This document shows positions 1 to 5,920 of a stretch of 11,917 nucleotides of DNA, one piece after another (position 1 is the first letter of the stretch; the number at the start of each line of letters is the position of its first letter). The stretch covers positions 1-11,917 of the forward strand of contig QNFN01000025.1 of assembly GCA_003645555.1 (NCBI GenBank), given 5' to 3'. The notes beneath the pieces are model-generated. The model was not told the DNA's origin. It saw only the letters and a list, made by a program, of their open reading frames with translations, and did not search any database. This DNA is from Gammaproteobacteria bacterium (lineage in GTDB: Bacteria > Pseudomonadota > Gammaproteobacteria > QNFN01). The position numbers were made by a program, and so were the translations under genes.

Positions 1-30
1 CGAAGCGAACAGTAACTGAACTTTGCGCAT
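1..30 (-). CDS. Possible 5' end of a divergent gene (partial)
   Basis: On the minus strand an ATG at 28-30 opens a frame that runs off the left edge of the window. The ten visible residues read MRKVQLLFAS. A basic N-terminus followed by a hydrophobic run is what the start of a signal peptide looks like. Only ten codons are visible and the upstream stretch has no good Shine-Dalgarno sequence, so this is a weak call based on residue pattern and on the divergent arrangement with the HD-GYP gene. No function can be given. Confidence 0.3.
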   Translation of the reverse strand, partial: MRKVQLLFAS

Positions 31-141
31 GGCCCACTAGGGAACCTCTGGCACGTCATGAAGCCGTCCGTTGGCCATGGTCAACGCGCCCTTTGACACA
101 CTGTTGCAGACCCCTACCTCGATGGGGTCGGCCACAGTACA

Positions 142-1419
142 ATGGCTTTCCAACCCGGAGGGAACCACCATCCCAGCAGCTTGCCATCGATGCGGATCAA
201 GGTAGATAGCAAAGAGCTGGAACTCGGCATGTTCGTCGCCGAGCTCGACCGGCCGTGGCTCGAGAGCCACTTCCTGTTCCAGGGTTTTATCGTCAGCAAC
301 CAGGCCGAGCTTGATGACGTACGCAAGAGTTGCGCTTTCGTCTATGTCGACCTGGAAAAAAGCCGCCTTTCCGATCCGAAGACCCGTCAACGCCTGCTGG
401 CCAAGGCCGGTGCAAACGGCAAGAGCCCCAAGATCGCTGGCCAAAAGCCCTACCCCAAGAGCTTTGAGGACGAAATAGAGGGCGCCGAGGAGATTCACTC
501 AAGCGCACAGGAGTACGTCGAAAAAATCTTTACCGACATTCGTCTCGGCAAGGCGCTTGACACGGACGAGGCCAAAGCGGTGGTCGCGGACATGATGAGC
601 AGCATCATCCGCAACCCCGATGCCCTGGCGCTACTGAGCAGTCTCAAGGCGTTTGACGAGTCCGAAATCACTCACAGCATGAATGTCTGCACGTTGGCGC
701 TGGCGTTCGGGCGCTTTCTCGGCATGGGTATCGATCCGCTACAGGAACTCGGCCTGGGCGCACTGCTGCACGATATCGGCGAGACCCGCGTGCCTGAGGA
801 GACCCTGAAAAAACGCTATGGCCTGACTCCCGACGAAACTCACGAAATGCAGCGCCATACCGAGCATGGTGCCGACATTCTGAAAGGCATGAAGGGCATC
901 CCGAGCAGCGCCGTCGAGATCGCCCTGACCCACCACGAAAAGGTCAACGGCAAGGGTTACCCCAATGGGCTGAAGGGTGAGGACATCGGCCATTTCTCGC
1001 GCGTCGTGTCGATCATCGATGTCTATGATCGCCTGACCCACGTCGCCAACAAGCAGCGCTACATCACCAGTACCGATGCACTGAAGAACATGTACGAGTA
1101 CCGCAACGTGTTCTTCGACGGCGAGTTGATCGAACGCTACATCCAGTGTCTCGGCATCTACCCGGTCGGCACGGTCGTCGAACTCGGTTCGGGAGAGGTC
1201 GGCGTGGTGATCTCGGTCGAGCCCGACCACCACCTGCTACCGAAACTGATGCTGGTGCGCGATGCGGACAAGCAGCCGGTCTACCCGCCGCGAATCATCA
1301 ACCTGCGCCATTACCGCGGACTCGCCGAGAGCGCGAAGGTCGCCATCCGCCGGGTGCTGCAGCCGAACGCCTATGGCATCGACCTGAAGAAATACATGCT
1401 GCGCGAGTTCATGTTCTGA
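142..1419 (+). CDS. HD-GYP domain cyclic-di-GMP phosphodiesterase with N-terminal DUF3391
   Basis: Predicted cytoplasmic hydrolase of c-di-GMP (to pGpG/GMP), a 425-residue protein. Residues 17-110 match the DUF3391 domain that precedes HD-GYP in many gammaproteobacterial proteins (LELGMFVAELDRPWL at 26-40). The HD-GYP core follows at about 170-330: H178, the HD pair at 210-211, H239 and H242, HHE at 264-266 with GKGYP at 270-274, and D293 in IIDVYDRLT. These are the metal-ligand positions of the family, all present. The usual D of HHExxDGxGYP is N269, a common variant. The last 90 residues form the small domain often found after HD-GYP. There is no membrane segment or receiver domain. The start is uncertain: the conserved domain begins at the ATG at 190, and neither ATG has a well-spaced ribosome site. 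A GGAGGG at 157-162 lies too far from 190. The gene converges on the cyclase gene. Confidence 0.9.
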   Translation: MAFQPGGNHHPSSLPSMRIKVDSKELELGMFVAELDRPWLESHFLFQGFIVSNQAELDDVRKSCAFVYVDLEKSRLSDPKTRQRLLAKAGANGKSPKIAGQKPYPKSFEDEIEGAEEIHSSAQEYVEKIFTDIRLGKALDTDEAKAVVADMMSSIIRNPDALALLSSLKAFDESEITHSMNVCTLALAFGRFLGMGIDPLQELGLGALLHDIGETRVPEETLKKRYGLTPDETHEMQRHTEHGADILKGMKGIPSSAVEIALTHHEKVNGKGYPNGLKGEDIGHFSRVVSIIDVYDRLTHVANKQRYITSTDALKNMYEYRNVFFDGELIERYIQCLGIYPVGTVVELGSGEVGVVISVEPDHHLLPKLMLVRDADKQPVYPPRIINLRHYRGLAESAKVAIRRVLQPNAYGIDLKKYMLREFMF

Positions 1420-1452
1420 ACCCTCGTATGCAGCGTCTGCCGTAATCGAATT

Positions 1453-2898
1453 TCAGCTCTCAATAATGTTCGGCTCGGTGCCGAAGACATGGAGCGGCTC
1501 TGACTTGCCACGTACCCGCTGCTGGCCAAGATCACGGAACTGCCGCCGGGTCTCATCTGGCAATTGCAGGTAGGCGTCGCTGGAGACAACGACCCGGTAC
1601 TTCAGGCGCTTGGTCAGCCCCTCAAGTCGACTCGCTGTGTTGACCGCATCACCGAGGAACGTGTACTCGTAGCGCTGTTCGGAACCGATGGTGCCCGCCA
1701 TCACGGTGCCAAAGTGGATACCGGCGCCCATCTCCGGATGCCCACCATCCGGCATCGTGAACTGCCGTGTGTGGTCAAGGATCTCCAGCGCACTGCGCAC
1801 GGCGTCCTCGACCGGGTTGCTCTCGCTCTCGAGGCCATAGACCGCCAGTACCGCATCGCCCATGAACTTGTTTATGGTGCCGCCATGGCGCGCGACGATC
1901 TCGCTCAGGTCAGAGAAAAAGGTGTTGAGGAAAATGATCACCTCTTCCGCCGAAGCCGCCTCGCTCATGCTGGTGAAGTCGCGCAAGTCACAGAACATGA
2001 TTGCGACTTCGTCTTCCTGACCACGCTTGAGAGTTTCGTCATCGGTCGAAAGCAACTTCTCCATGATGTTTGCACCGACCACCCGCTCCAGCGTCTTGTG
2101 CAGACGGTCGCGGTCACGCAGGTTCTCTATCATGGCGTTGATCTGCACCGCCATCAGGCCCAGTTCGTCCTGCGCCATGATCGGGGCACGCTGCTCCAGA
2201 TCGCCTTTCTGCACGCTGCGCAACACGTCCATCTGCGCCTGCAGGAAGGCATGCATATTGCGCGTGTAGCTGGTGATCAGACGCAACAACAGGGCCAACA
2301 AGGCACCAAAGATAAACATCACCTCAATCAGGAACAGCAGCGGCAATTGCTCGGGCCGTTCCACGGCACCACTGTGCATCAGGCGGTAACTGCTCAGCGA
2401 GATCGTGGTCGCAAGAATCAGGATGGTCAGCGTCATGACGATGCTGAACTTTTGCGCCATCGGCACCATGGTGAAACCGCCGTCAACGCTCACCTCGCCA
2501 CGATGGAACCAGCCTAACTGGCGTGTGAGGGCGTTATCGATCGCGGCGAAGTAGCCGAAGACCATGATGCCAAGCGTCACATCGATTGCTTGGCTGTAGG
2601 AGTGACCCGGCAACAGGGCCTCAACCAACAGCAGTCCGACACCTACCAGCAGGTAGAGTCCGAAATCGAGTCCGAAACTGAGCCAGCGACGACGGGCGAA
2701 AGGCTTCACAATCGCCAGTCTGGGTGCCATCAGGTGATCGATCAGTGCGGCTACTGTGAACAACGCCGCCATCTGGATCGCGATGTCGATGAACCGACCC
2801 GAACCGGCGTAGAGACTGTAGATCAGTTCATGCGCCAGAATCACCGCCATGCAGATGGCGAAATAGGCGTAGGTCTGAAACTTTTCCGGTTGCTGCAT
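1453..2898 (-). CDS. Membrane-bound class IIIb adenylate cyclase (6TM-HAMP-cyclase)
   Basis: Predicted to make cAMP from ATP at the inner membrane; 481 residues. Six hydrophobic segments can be seen at about 11-30, 36-56, 76-97, 104-121, 150-170 and 185-208. A HAMP-like linker (about 205-265, with DELGLMAVQINAM) is followed by the class III cyclase domain at 293-475. Catalytic residues are complete: metal-binding D304 (FCDLRDFTS) and D348 (NKFMGDAVLAVYG), purine-specifying K344 with T413, and transition-state residues N420 and R424 (GDAVNTASRLE). Thr instead of Asp at the second purine-specifying position is the class IIIb signature, and several IIIb enzymes are bicarbonate-responsive. The 6TM-HAMP-cyclase layout resembles mycobacterial cyclases such as Rv3645. 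The ligand of the membrane part is unknown. Guanylate cyclase activity is unlikely given K344/T413. The start ATG has no strong Shine-Dalgarno; a TATACT box lies about 33 nt upstream. Confidence 0.9.
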   Translation of the reverse strand: MQQPEKFQTYAYFAICMAVILAHELIYSLYAGSGRFIDIAIQMAALFTVAALIDHLMAPRLAIVKPFARRRWLSFGLDFGLYLLVGVGLLLVEALLPGHSYSQAIDVTLGIMVFGYFAAIDNALTRQLGWFHRGEVSVDGGFTMVPMAQKFSIVMTLTILILATTISLSSYRLMHSGAVERPEQLPLLFLIEVMFIFGALLALLLRLITSYTRNMHAFLQAQMDVLRSVQKGDLEQRAPIMAQDELGLMAVQINAMIENLRDRDRLHKTLERVVGANIMEKLLSTDDETLKRGQEDEVAIMFCDLRDFTSMSEAASAEEVIIFLNTFFSDLSEIVARHGGTINKFMGDAVLAVYGLESESNPVEDAVRSALEILDHTRQFTMPDGGHPEMGAGIHFGTVMAGTIGSEQRYEYTFLGDAVNTASRLEGLTKRLKYRVVVSSDAYLQLPDETRRQFRDLGQQRVRGKSEPLHVFGTEPNIIES

Positions 2899-2930
2899 CG
2901 ACTCGACGCGTCCTGCCCGCGACTGCAGCC

Positions 2931-2936
2931 AGTATA
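2931..2936 (-). promoter_or_regulatory. Candidate -10 box of the cyclase gene
   Basis: The minus strand reads TATACT here, five of six matches to the sigma-70 -10 consensus, about 33 nt before the cyclase ATG. At 16-18 nt spacing only poor -35 matches (such as TGTCCC) are seen, so this promoter would need an activator or may be fortuitous. Confidence 0.3.
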
Positions 2937-2975
2937 CGAGTCGATCCGGTACAGGGACAGGCGATACAGGCCCTT

Positions 2976-2998
2976 AAATCAACATGCGATGGGCATGC
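2976..2998 (-). terminator. Weak hairpin after the monooxygenase-fold gene
   Basis: Read on the minus strand just past the stop of the small gene, GCATGC and GCATGT can pair into a six-base-pair stem (one G-U) around a five-base loop, followed by TGATTT. The stem is short and the T-tract interrupted, so termination would be inefficient. Listed because it is the only terminator-like structure between this gene and the cyclase. Confidence 0.3.
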
Positions 2999-3001
2999 GG
3001 T

Positions 3002-3295
3002 TCAGTCAGTTTCAATTACCTCGGCGATGACCGTCCGAGGTGCTCCGAGGAAGAGCCCGGCAGTCGCGACCCGCATCATTCCACTGGACCCCTTGATGTA
3101 GGCCGTGATGGCTTCGGGCGAATCCCAGAGGCTCATCGCCCCACCCTGCCCATTATCGAAATCTGCGAAAAAAGTGACACTGCGGAACCCCGGCTGCCGC
3201 TGCATGACCTCGCGTGCCTGAGACGCGAGTACCCGGACCGCGTCACCATTCCCAGGCTTGAACTCGAAGTGAAATATCCGGCAGTAACTGGCCAT
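3002..3295 (-). CDS. Antibiotic biosynthesis monooxygenase (ABM) fold protein
   Basis: Small 97-residue soluble protein that fits the dimeric alpha/beta-barrel ABM family in length and pattern: a first beta strand (residues 4-12), a helix ending in MQRQPGFRSVTFFADFD (31-47), then the SLWDSPEAITAYIK stretch (55-68), where family members carry a strand, a WDS or WES turn and a helix. Many such proteins are cofactor-free oxygenases, but many have no known substrate and the fold alone does not establish enzymatic activity. The start is the only sensible ATG; the Shine-Dalgarno is weak. It stands alone, 103 nt upstream of the cyclase gene on the same strand, and could be co-transcribed with it. 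On the other side is the non-coding tract behind tRNA-Arg. Function unknown. Confidence 0.75.
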   Translation of the reverse strand: MASYCRIFHFEFKPGNGDAVRVLASQAREVMQRQPGFRSVTFFADFDNGQGGAMSLWDSPEAITAYIKGSSGMMRVATAGLFLGAPRTVIAEVIETD

Positions 3296-3337
3296 GCTAA
3301 CTACCCGTTGTCGCGGGCACGCTGCCCGTCACGGCCT

Positions 3338-3346
3338 TCTATAGCA
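3338..3346 (-). promoter_or_regulatory. Candidate extended -10 promoter of the ABM-fold gene
   Basis: On the minus strand the bases read TGCTATAGA, an extended -10 (TGn) with four of six matches in the -10 hexamer. It lies about 43 nt before the ATG at 3295. No good -35 is seen. A five-base-pair hairpin (CGGGC/GCCCG, 3314-3328) would lie in the leader. Confidence 0.3.
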
Positions 3347-3384
3347 GTTGGACGGCATGCCTGCCGAAACGCTCGGGCAATTGG

Positions 3385-3410
3385 ATGGGTGTGGCTTCGT
3401 GCCACACCAT
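3385..3410. repeat. Strong hairpin without a T-tract
   Basis: GGTGTGGC at 3388-3395 and GCCACACC at 3401-3408 are perfect reverse complements around a five-base TTCGT loop; with one bulged G the pairing extends to ten base pairs. No run of T follows on either strand, so it is not a standard intrinsic terminator. It sits about 10 nt from the left copy of the 200-nt-spaced repeat and may belong to the same repeat family. Confidence 0.6.
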
Positions 3411-3420
3411 GTAACACCCC

Positions 3421-3464
3421 TGGCGAACGCCACAAGGCCATGCCGAGTGGCCGGCGATGCCGGC
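3421..3464. repeat. Structured repeat, copy 1
   Basis: Forty of these bases align without gaps to 3621-3660 with 33 identities, exactly 200 nt apart. The copy folds as GCCAC (3429-3433) with GTGGC (3447-3451), enclosing GGC-CAT-GCC (3436-3444), followed by a second hairpin GCCGGC-GAT-GCCGGC (3450-3464). The second hairpin overlaps the first stem by two bases. It looks like a REP-type element; no coding potential is evident. Confidence 0.65.
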
Positions 3465-3467
3465 TTG

Positions 3468-3479
3468 TCGAACCTGTGA
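3468..3479 (-). repeat. Fragment of tRNA-Arg T-arm (12 nt)
   Basis: The 12 bases TCGAACCTGTGA are identical to 3705-3716 in the intact tRNA-Arg, covering the 5' part of the T-arm as read on the minus strand. A T-arm box can recur by chance because it is conserved among tRNAs, but here it lies three bases from repeat copy 1, in the trailer region of the same tRNA. Confidence 0.45.
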
Positions 3480-3484
3480 GTCGT

Positions 3485-3522
3485 CTGGATACGGTCACAG
3501 TCTCGAATCGAGACACATCCAG
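3485..3522. repeat. Two-tier hairpin
   Basis: CTGGAT (3485-3490) pairs with ATCCAG (3517-3522), and within this GTCTCG (3500-3505) pairs with CGAGAC (3509-3514) around an AAT loop. It lies just downstream of the terminator in the minus-strand direction, so it would not be part of a properly terminated tRNA transcript. Role unknown. Confidence 0.5.
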
Positions 3523-3527
3523 GCATG

Positions 3528-3550
3528 AAAAAACCCACCGATGGGCGGGC
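3528..3550 (-). terminator. Rho-independent terminator of the tRNA-Arg transcript
   Basis: On the minus strand CCCGCC, a CATC tetraloop and GGTGGG form a six-base-pair stem (one G-U), directly followed by six T residues. On the plus strand the same stem contains an A-C mismatch and lacks a clean T-run, which fixes the direction. It lies about 137 nt past the 3' end of the tRNA, so the primary transcript would carry a long trailer containing repeat copy 2 and a tRNA 3' fragment. Confidence 0.8.
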
Positions 3551-3566
3551 TTCGTTCATGATTTTA

Positions 3567-3580
3567 GCGCGCCCGACAGG
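3567..3580 (-). repeat. Duplicate of tRNA-Arg 3' end (14 nt)
   Basis: GCGCGCCCGACAGG matches 3689-3702 of the intact tRNA gene exactly. Read in the tRNA direction it holds the 3' strand of the T-stem, the acceptor 3' strand, the discriminator G and the first C of CCA. Such a copy is what an integration site leaves behind, or what trailer repeats such as those behind E. coli tyrT contain. No integrase gene lies nearby. Confidence 0.6.
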
Positions 3581-3599
3581 GTGAGCTGGAATACGTGAA

Positions 3600-3614
3600 T
3601 GGTCCAGTGGACCA
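3600..3614. repeat. Small perfect hairpin in the tRNA trailer
   Basis: TGGTCC and GGACCA pair perfectly around an AGT loop, between the tRNA 3' fragment and repeat copy 2. No T-run follows on either strand. Confidence 0.5.
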
Positions 3615-3620
3615 TCCGCC

Positions 3621-3664
3621 CGGCGAACGCCACGAGGTCTTACCGAGTGGCCGGCAATCCGGAG
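3621..3664. repeat. Structured repeat, copy 2 (within the tRNA trailer)
   Basis: Second copy of the element at 3421-3464. The outer stem GCCAC (3629-3633)/GTGGC (3647-3651) is unchanged. The inner stem is GGT-CTT-ACC instead of GGC-CAT-GCC, so the innermost C-G pair has become T-A. The 3' hairpin is CCGG-CAAT-CCGG instead of GCCGGC-GAT-GCCGGC. Pairing is kept while sequence differs, which favours a selected structure over mere similarity. It begins 22 nt beyond the CCA end of the tRNA. Confidence 0.65.
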
Positions 3665-3685
3665 GGCGTGACACGAACGGAGTGA

Positions 3686-3780
<95 letters not shown>

Positions 3781-3812
3781 GCCCGGATGGCCGTGCCGAA
3801 TCCACCGAACAC

Positions 3813-5318
3813 TCATCCCTGGGCCCGATCGAGCCGGCGGTAGCCGAGCGCCTCGGCAAGATGCGTGGTATCGATTGAGTCTTCTCCAGCGAGATCCGCC
3901 ACGGTCCGTGCCACCCGCAGCACCCGGTGCAGTGAGCGCGCCGTCAAACCAAGACGACGCATGGCATTTCGTAGCAACCGGTTCTCATCATCACCGAGGC
4001 GACACCACCGCTCAAGATCGTGCCCCGCAAGATCACGGTTGAGTCCGCCCTGGCGATCCAGTTGACGCCATCTCGCCGCGGCCACCCGCTCCGCGACGAC
4101 AGCACTCGGCTCACCCCTGGCAACCGCTCCGAACAAGGCCGACTCTTCTACCGGCGGCACCTCGACCTGGAGATCGATACGATCGAGCAACGGCCCGGAG
4201 AGTCGTGCGCGGTAGCGGCGTACTGTCTCCTCCGGGCAGCGACAGCGTGGACTGCCAAGGAACCCGCAAGGGCACGGGTTCATCGCTGCCATCAACTGGA
4301 ATTCGGCAGGAAATGTCTCGCTACGCGCTGCACGCGCTATGGTCACACTGCCGGTCTCAAGAGGCTCGCGCAGCATCTCCAGCACGCGCCGTTCATATTC
4401 CGGCAACTCGTCCAGGAACAGCACCCCCCGATGCGCACGCGAGACCTCACCCGGCCGCGGCAGGCTGCCCCCACCCACCAGCGCGGTGGGCGATGCAGAA
4501 TGGTGTGGAGCACGAAACGGGCGCTCTCTCCAGCGTTCCGGGCACCAGCCCGCGTCATCGCTGACCGAAGCGATCGCGGCCACCTCCAGTACCTCCTCTT
4601 CCGCTAACGGCGGCAGGATGGATGGCAGCCGTGTTGCCAGCATGCTCTTGCCACTGCCCGGCGGACCGATAAATAGCGCGCTATGGCAACCGGCAGCGCA
4701 GACCTCGAGTGCCCGGCGTGCGTGAGGCTGACCACGGACATCGGCGAGATCCGGTCCGTCAGCACTATTCACTGTGGGTCGTGTTCGCTCGACCTGAGAT
4801 AACGACTCCGAGCCGGTGATGTGAGCGGCCACGGAGAGCAGATGCTCCGCACCGTGAACGCGTGCGCCCGGAACGAAGGCCGCCTCACGACCGTTGCCGT
4901 GCGCCACGATAATCGACCGACCTGCATCGCGGGCGGCAATCGAGGCGGCGAGCGTTCCCCGTACCGACCTCAAGGCACCCGAAAGGGCCAGTTCACCGAC
5001 GAACTCAAGATTGACCAGCGGCCCGTTTGGCAGTTGCCCCGAAGCGGCAAGAATACCGATGGCAATCGGCAGGTCGAAACGGCCGCCGTCCTTGGGCAGA
5101 TCGGCCGGGGCCAAGTTTACGGTAATGCGGCGCGCAGGGTAATCGAAATGGCTGCTGAGCAGCGCACCACGCACCCGATCCTTGCTCTCACGCACGGCGG
5201 CTTCGGGTAAGCCGACAATGGCGAGTCCGGGCAGACCGTTGGTGAGATGGACCTCCACCGTGACCGGTGGAGCCTGGATGCCCACGCTGGCACGCGTGTT
5301 GACGATGGCGAGTGACAT
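3813..5318 (-). CDS. comM: ComM/YifB-type Mg-chelatase-like AAA+ ATPase
   Basis: A 501-residue cytoplasmic AAA+ helicase-type protein. ComM promotes branch migration during integration of incoming DNA in natural transformation. Residues 1-170 are the N-terminal Lon-protease-like (ChlI) domain, with GLPEAAVRESKDRVRGAL at 36-53. The AAA+ module follows: Walker A GPPGSGKS at 218-225, RPFRAPHHSAS at 266-276, Walker B VLFLDE at 299-304, and MNPCPCG at 346-352 with a CPC..CRC cysteine set (C349, C351, C359, C361). LSGPLLDRIDL lies at 383-393 and the C-terminal Mg-chelatase helical domain ends at 501. The start at 5318 is chosen because GGGAGG lies just before it and the protein then begins MSLAIVNTRA, as usual for the family; a longer frame back to 5432 would overlap ubiK. 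The gene is 55 nt downstream of ubiK and probably in the same transcript. ComM occurs in species not known to be competent, so transformability is not proven. Confidence 0.96.
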   Translation of the reverse strand: MSLAIVNTRASVGIQAPPVTVEVHLTNGLPGLAIVGLPEAAVRESKDRVRGALLSSHFDYPARRITVNLAPADLPKDGGRFDLPIAIGILAASGQLPNGPLVNLEFVGELALSGALRSVRGTLAASIAARDAGRSIIVAHGNGREAAFVPGARVHGAEHLLSVAAHITGSESLSQVERTRPTVNSADGPDLADVRGQPHARRALEVCAAGCHSALFIGPPGSGKSMLATRLPSILPPLAEEEVLEVAAIASVSDDAGWCPERWRERPFRAPHHSASPTALVGGGSLPRPGEVSRAHRGVLFLDELPEYERRVLEMLREPLETGSVTIARAARSETFPAEFQLMAAMNPCPCGFLGSPRCRCPEETVRRYRARLSGPLLDRIDLQVEVPPVEESALFGAVARGEPSAVVAERVAAARWRQLDRQGGLNRDLAGHDLERWCRLGDDENRLLRNAMRRLGLTARSLHRVLRVARTVADLAGEDSIDTTHLAEALGYRRLDRAQG

Positions 5319-5373
5319 GTCACCCCTCCCTGGGTTGCTGATACCCAAGCCAATCCCTGGCCTGGGCGTTATT

Positions 5374-5658
5374 TTATTTCTCGGCGGACGACTCTCCTGC
5401 GGAAATCGTGGGTTCAGGCGCCGTACCCTCAAGCACTGCCAGGCGCTCCTCGAGCGCCTCGAGCCGGGTACGCGTCCTCAACAGCATGTCCGTCAGGCGC
5501 TCGACCTCATCGCGGTTGACGAGCTCCATGCGAGTGAAAGCGCTCTGCAGCACGGCACGGAAATTCCGTTCCATATCTTTCTGCAGGTCGCGCACCCCGG
5601 GAGGCAGGGCCTCGGCCAGCTTGTGCGCAATCTCATCAAGTCGTTTTGGATCGAACAT
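5374..5658 (-). CDS. ubiK: Ubiquinone biosynthesis accessory factor UbiK (BMFP family)
   Basis: A 94-residue protein of the UbiK/YqiC family. It works with UbiJ as an accessory factor of the soluble aerobic ubiquinone-synthesis complex and can bind lipid or membrane. The family start pattern is clear (MFDPKRLDEIA), with GVRDLQKDMERNFRAVLQ at 21-38, MELVNRDEVE at 44-53 and the signature LLRTRTRLEALEERLAVLE at 59-77, an amphipathic coiled coil for trimerisation. The last 17 residues are a variable acidic tail. GAGG lies about 7 nt before the ATG. A good sigma-70 promoter lies just upstream, and comM follows 55 nt downstream on the same strand. Across the intergenic region is the sigma-54-driven porin remnant; ubiK next to a TorF porin/glnK/amtB locus is a familiar gammaproteobacterial arrangement. 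Confidence 0.95.
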   Translation of the reverse strand: MFDPKRLDEIAHKLAEALPPGVRDLQKDMERNFRAVLQSAFTRMELVNRDEVERLTDMLLRTRTRLEALEERLAVLEGTAPEPTISAGESSAEK

Positions 5659-5690
5659 CCATACCTCATCTTCTGGTTGATCGTGACCCT

Positions 5691-5719
5691 ACTTTAGGAA
5701 CCGACAGGCCCCCAGACAA
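5691..5719 (-). promoter_or_regulatory. Sigma-70 promoter of ubiK
   Basis: On the minus strand TTGTCT (5719-5714, four of six) and TAAAGT (5696-5691, four of six) are separated by exactly 17 nt. Transcription would begin near 5684, giving a leader of about 26 nt that contains the GAGG ribosome site. The -35 box abuts the NtrC-like site at 5721-5737, so bound NtrC might affect ubiK. Confidence 0.5.
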
Positions 5720-5720
5720 C

Positions 5721-5737
5721 TGCACCGGAGTGTGGCA
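5721..5737. promoter_or_regulatory. NtrC-like binding site
   Basis: TGCACCGGAGTGTGGCA matches the NtrC consensus TGCACCANNNTGGTGCA at 11 of 14 specified bases, with a perfect left half-site. It is centred about 130 nt upstream of the start predicted from the sigma-54 promoter, a normal enhancer distance. Neighbouring inverted repeats GGCACGTGCC (5734-5743) and TGCTGC-AAC-GCAGCA (5766-5780) may be further operator sites. Confidence 0.55.
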
Positions 5738-5765
5738 CGTGCCCTGGCATCATGTGCCATGGCAG

Positions 5766-5780
5766 TGCTGCAACGCAGCA
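5766..5780. promoter_or_regulatory. Perfect inverted repeat, possible operator
   Basis: TGCTGC, AAC, GCAGCA: a perfect six-base inverted repeat with a three-base centre, about 54 nt upstream of the -24 element. Its outer bases resemble an NtrC half-site, but overall spacing does not match the NtrC consensus. The protein that would bind is unknown. Confidence 0.35.
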
Positions 5781-5833
5781 TTCTATACGTTGGATGGAGT
5801 TTATACATTTGAATTTATTAAATAATTTATATC

Positions 5834-5849
5834 TGGCCCGAATAGTGCA
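5834..5849 (+). promoter_or_regulatory. Sigma-54 (-24/-12) promoter
   Basis: TGGCCCGAATAGTGCA matches the RpoN consensus TGGCACGNNNNTTGCA at 10 of 12 specified bases, with the invariant GG and GC at the required 10-base separation. Transcription would start near 5860, about 60 nt before the ATG at 5921. An AT-rich tract (about 5805-5832) lies between it and the NtrC-like site and could help bending. This is a typical nitrogen-limitation promoter. Confidence 0.75.
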
Positions 5850-5920
5850 AAACACTTGTCGATGGCCCCTCAATAACAGACGGGGTCAATAAAAAAATGA
5901 TTCGACAGGAGTTATTCACA

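Noticed and set aside
93..143. Promoter of the HD-GYP gene: TTGACA at 93-98 or TACAAT at 138-143
   Set aside because: TTGACA has no convincing -10 at 16-18 nt, and TACAAT has no -35 and overlaps the first possible ATG. The two do not fit together, so I do not list a promoter.
1564..2517. 317-codon plus-strand frame opposite the cyclase gene
   Set aside because: It is rich in H, Q and R with no family pattern, and the opposite strand carries a complete cyclase. It is a shadow of high-GC codon use.
3421..3664. CRISPR-like array
   Set aside because: Only two diverged copies 200 nt apart, internally palindromic, with no regular spacers and no cas genes.
5319..5432. N-terminal extension of comM back to 5432
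   Set aside because: It would overlap ubiK by 59 nt and adds residues unlike the family; GGGAGG before the ATG at 5318 fixes the start.
5733..5749. Second sigma-54 promoter at TGGCACGTGCCCTGGCA
   Set aside because: The GG and GC elements are one base too far apart for RpoN, and a properly spaced promoter lies at 5834-5849.
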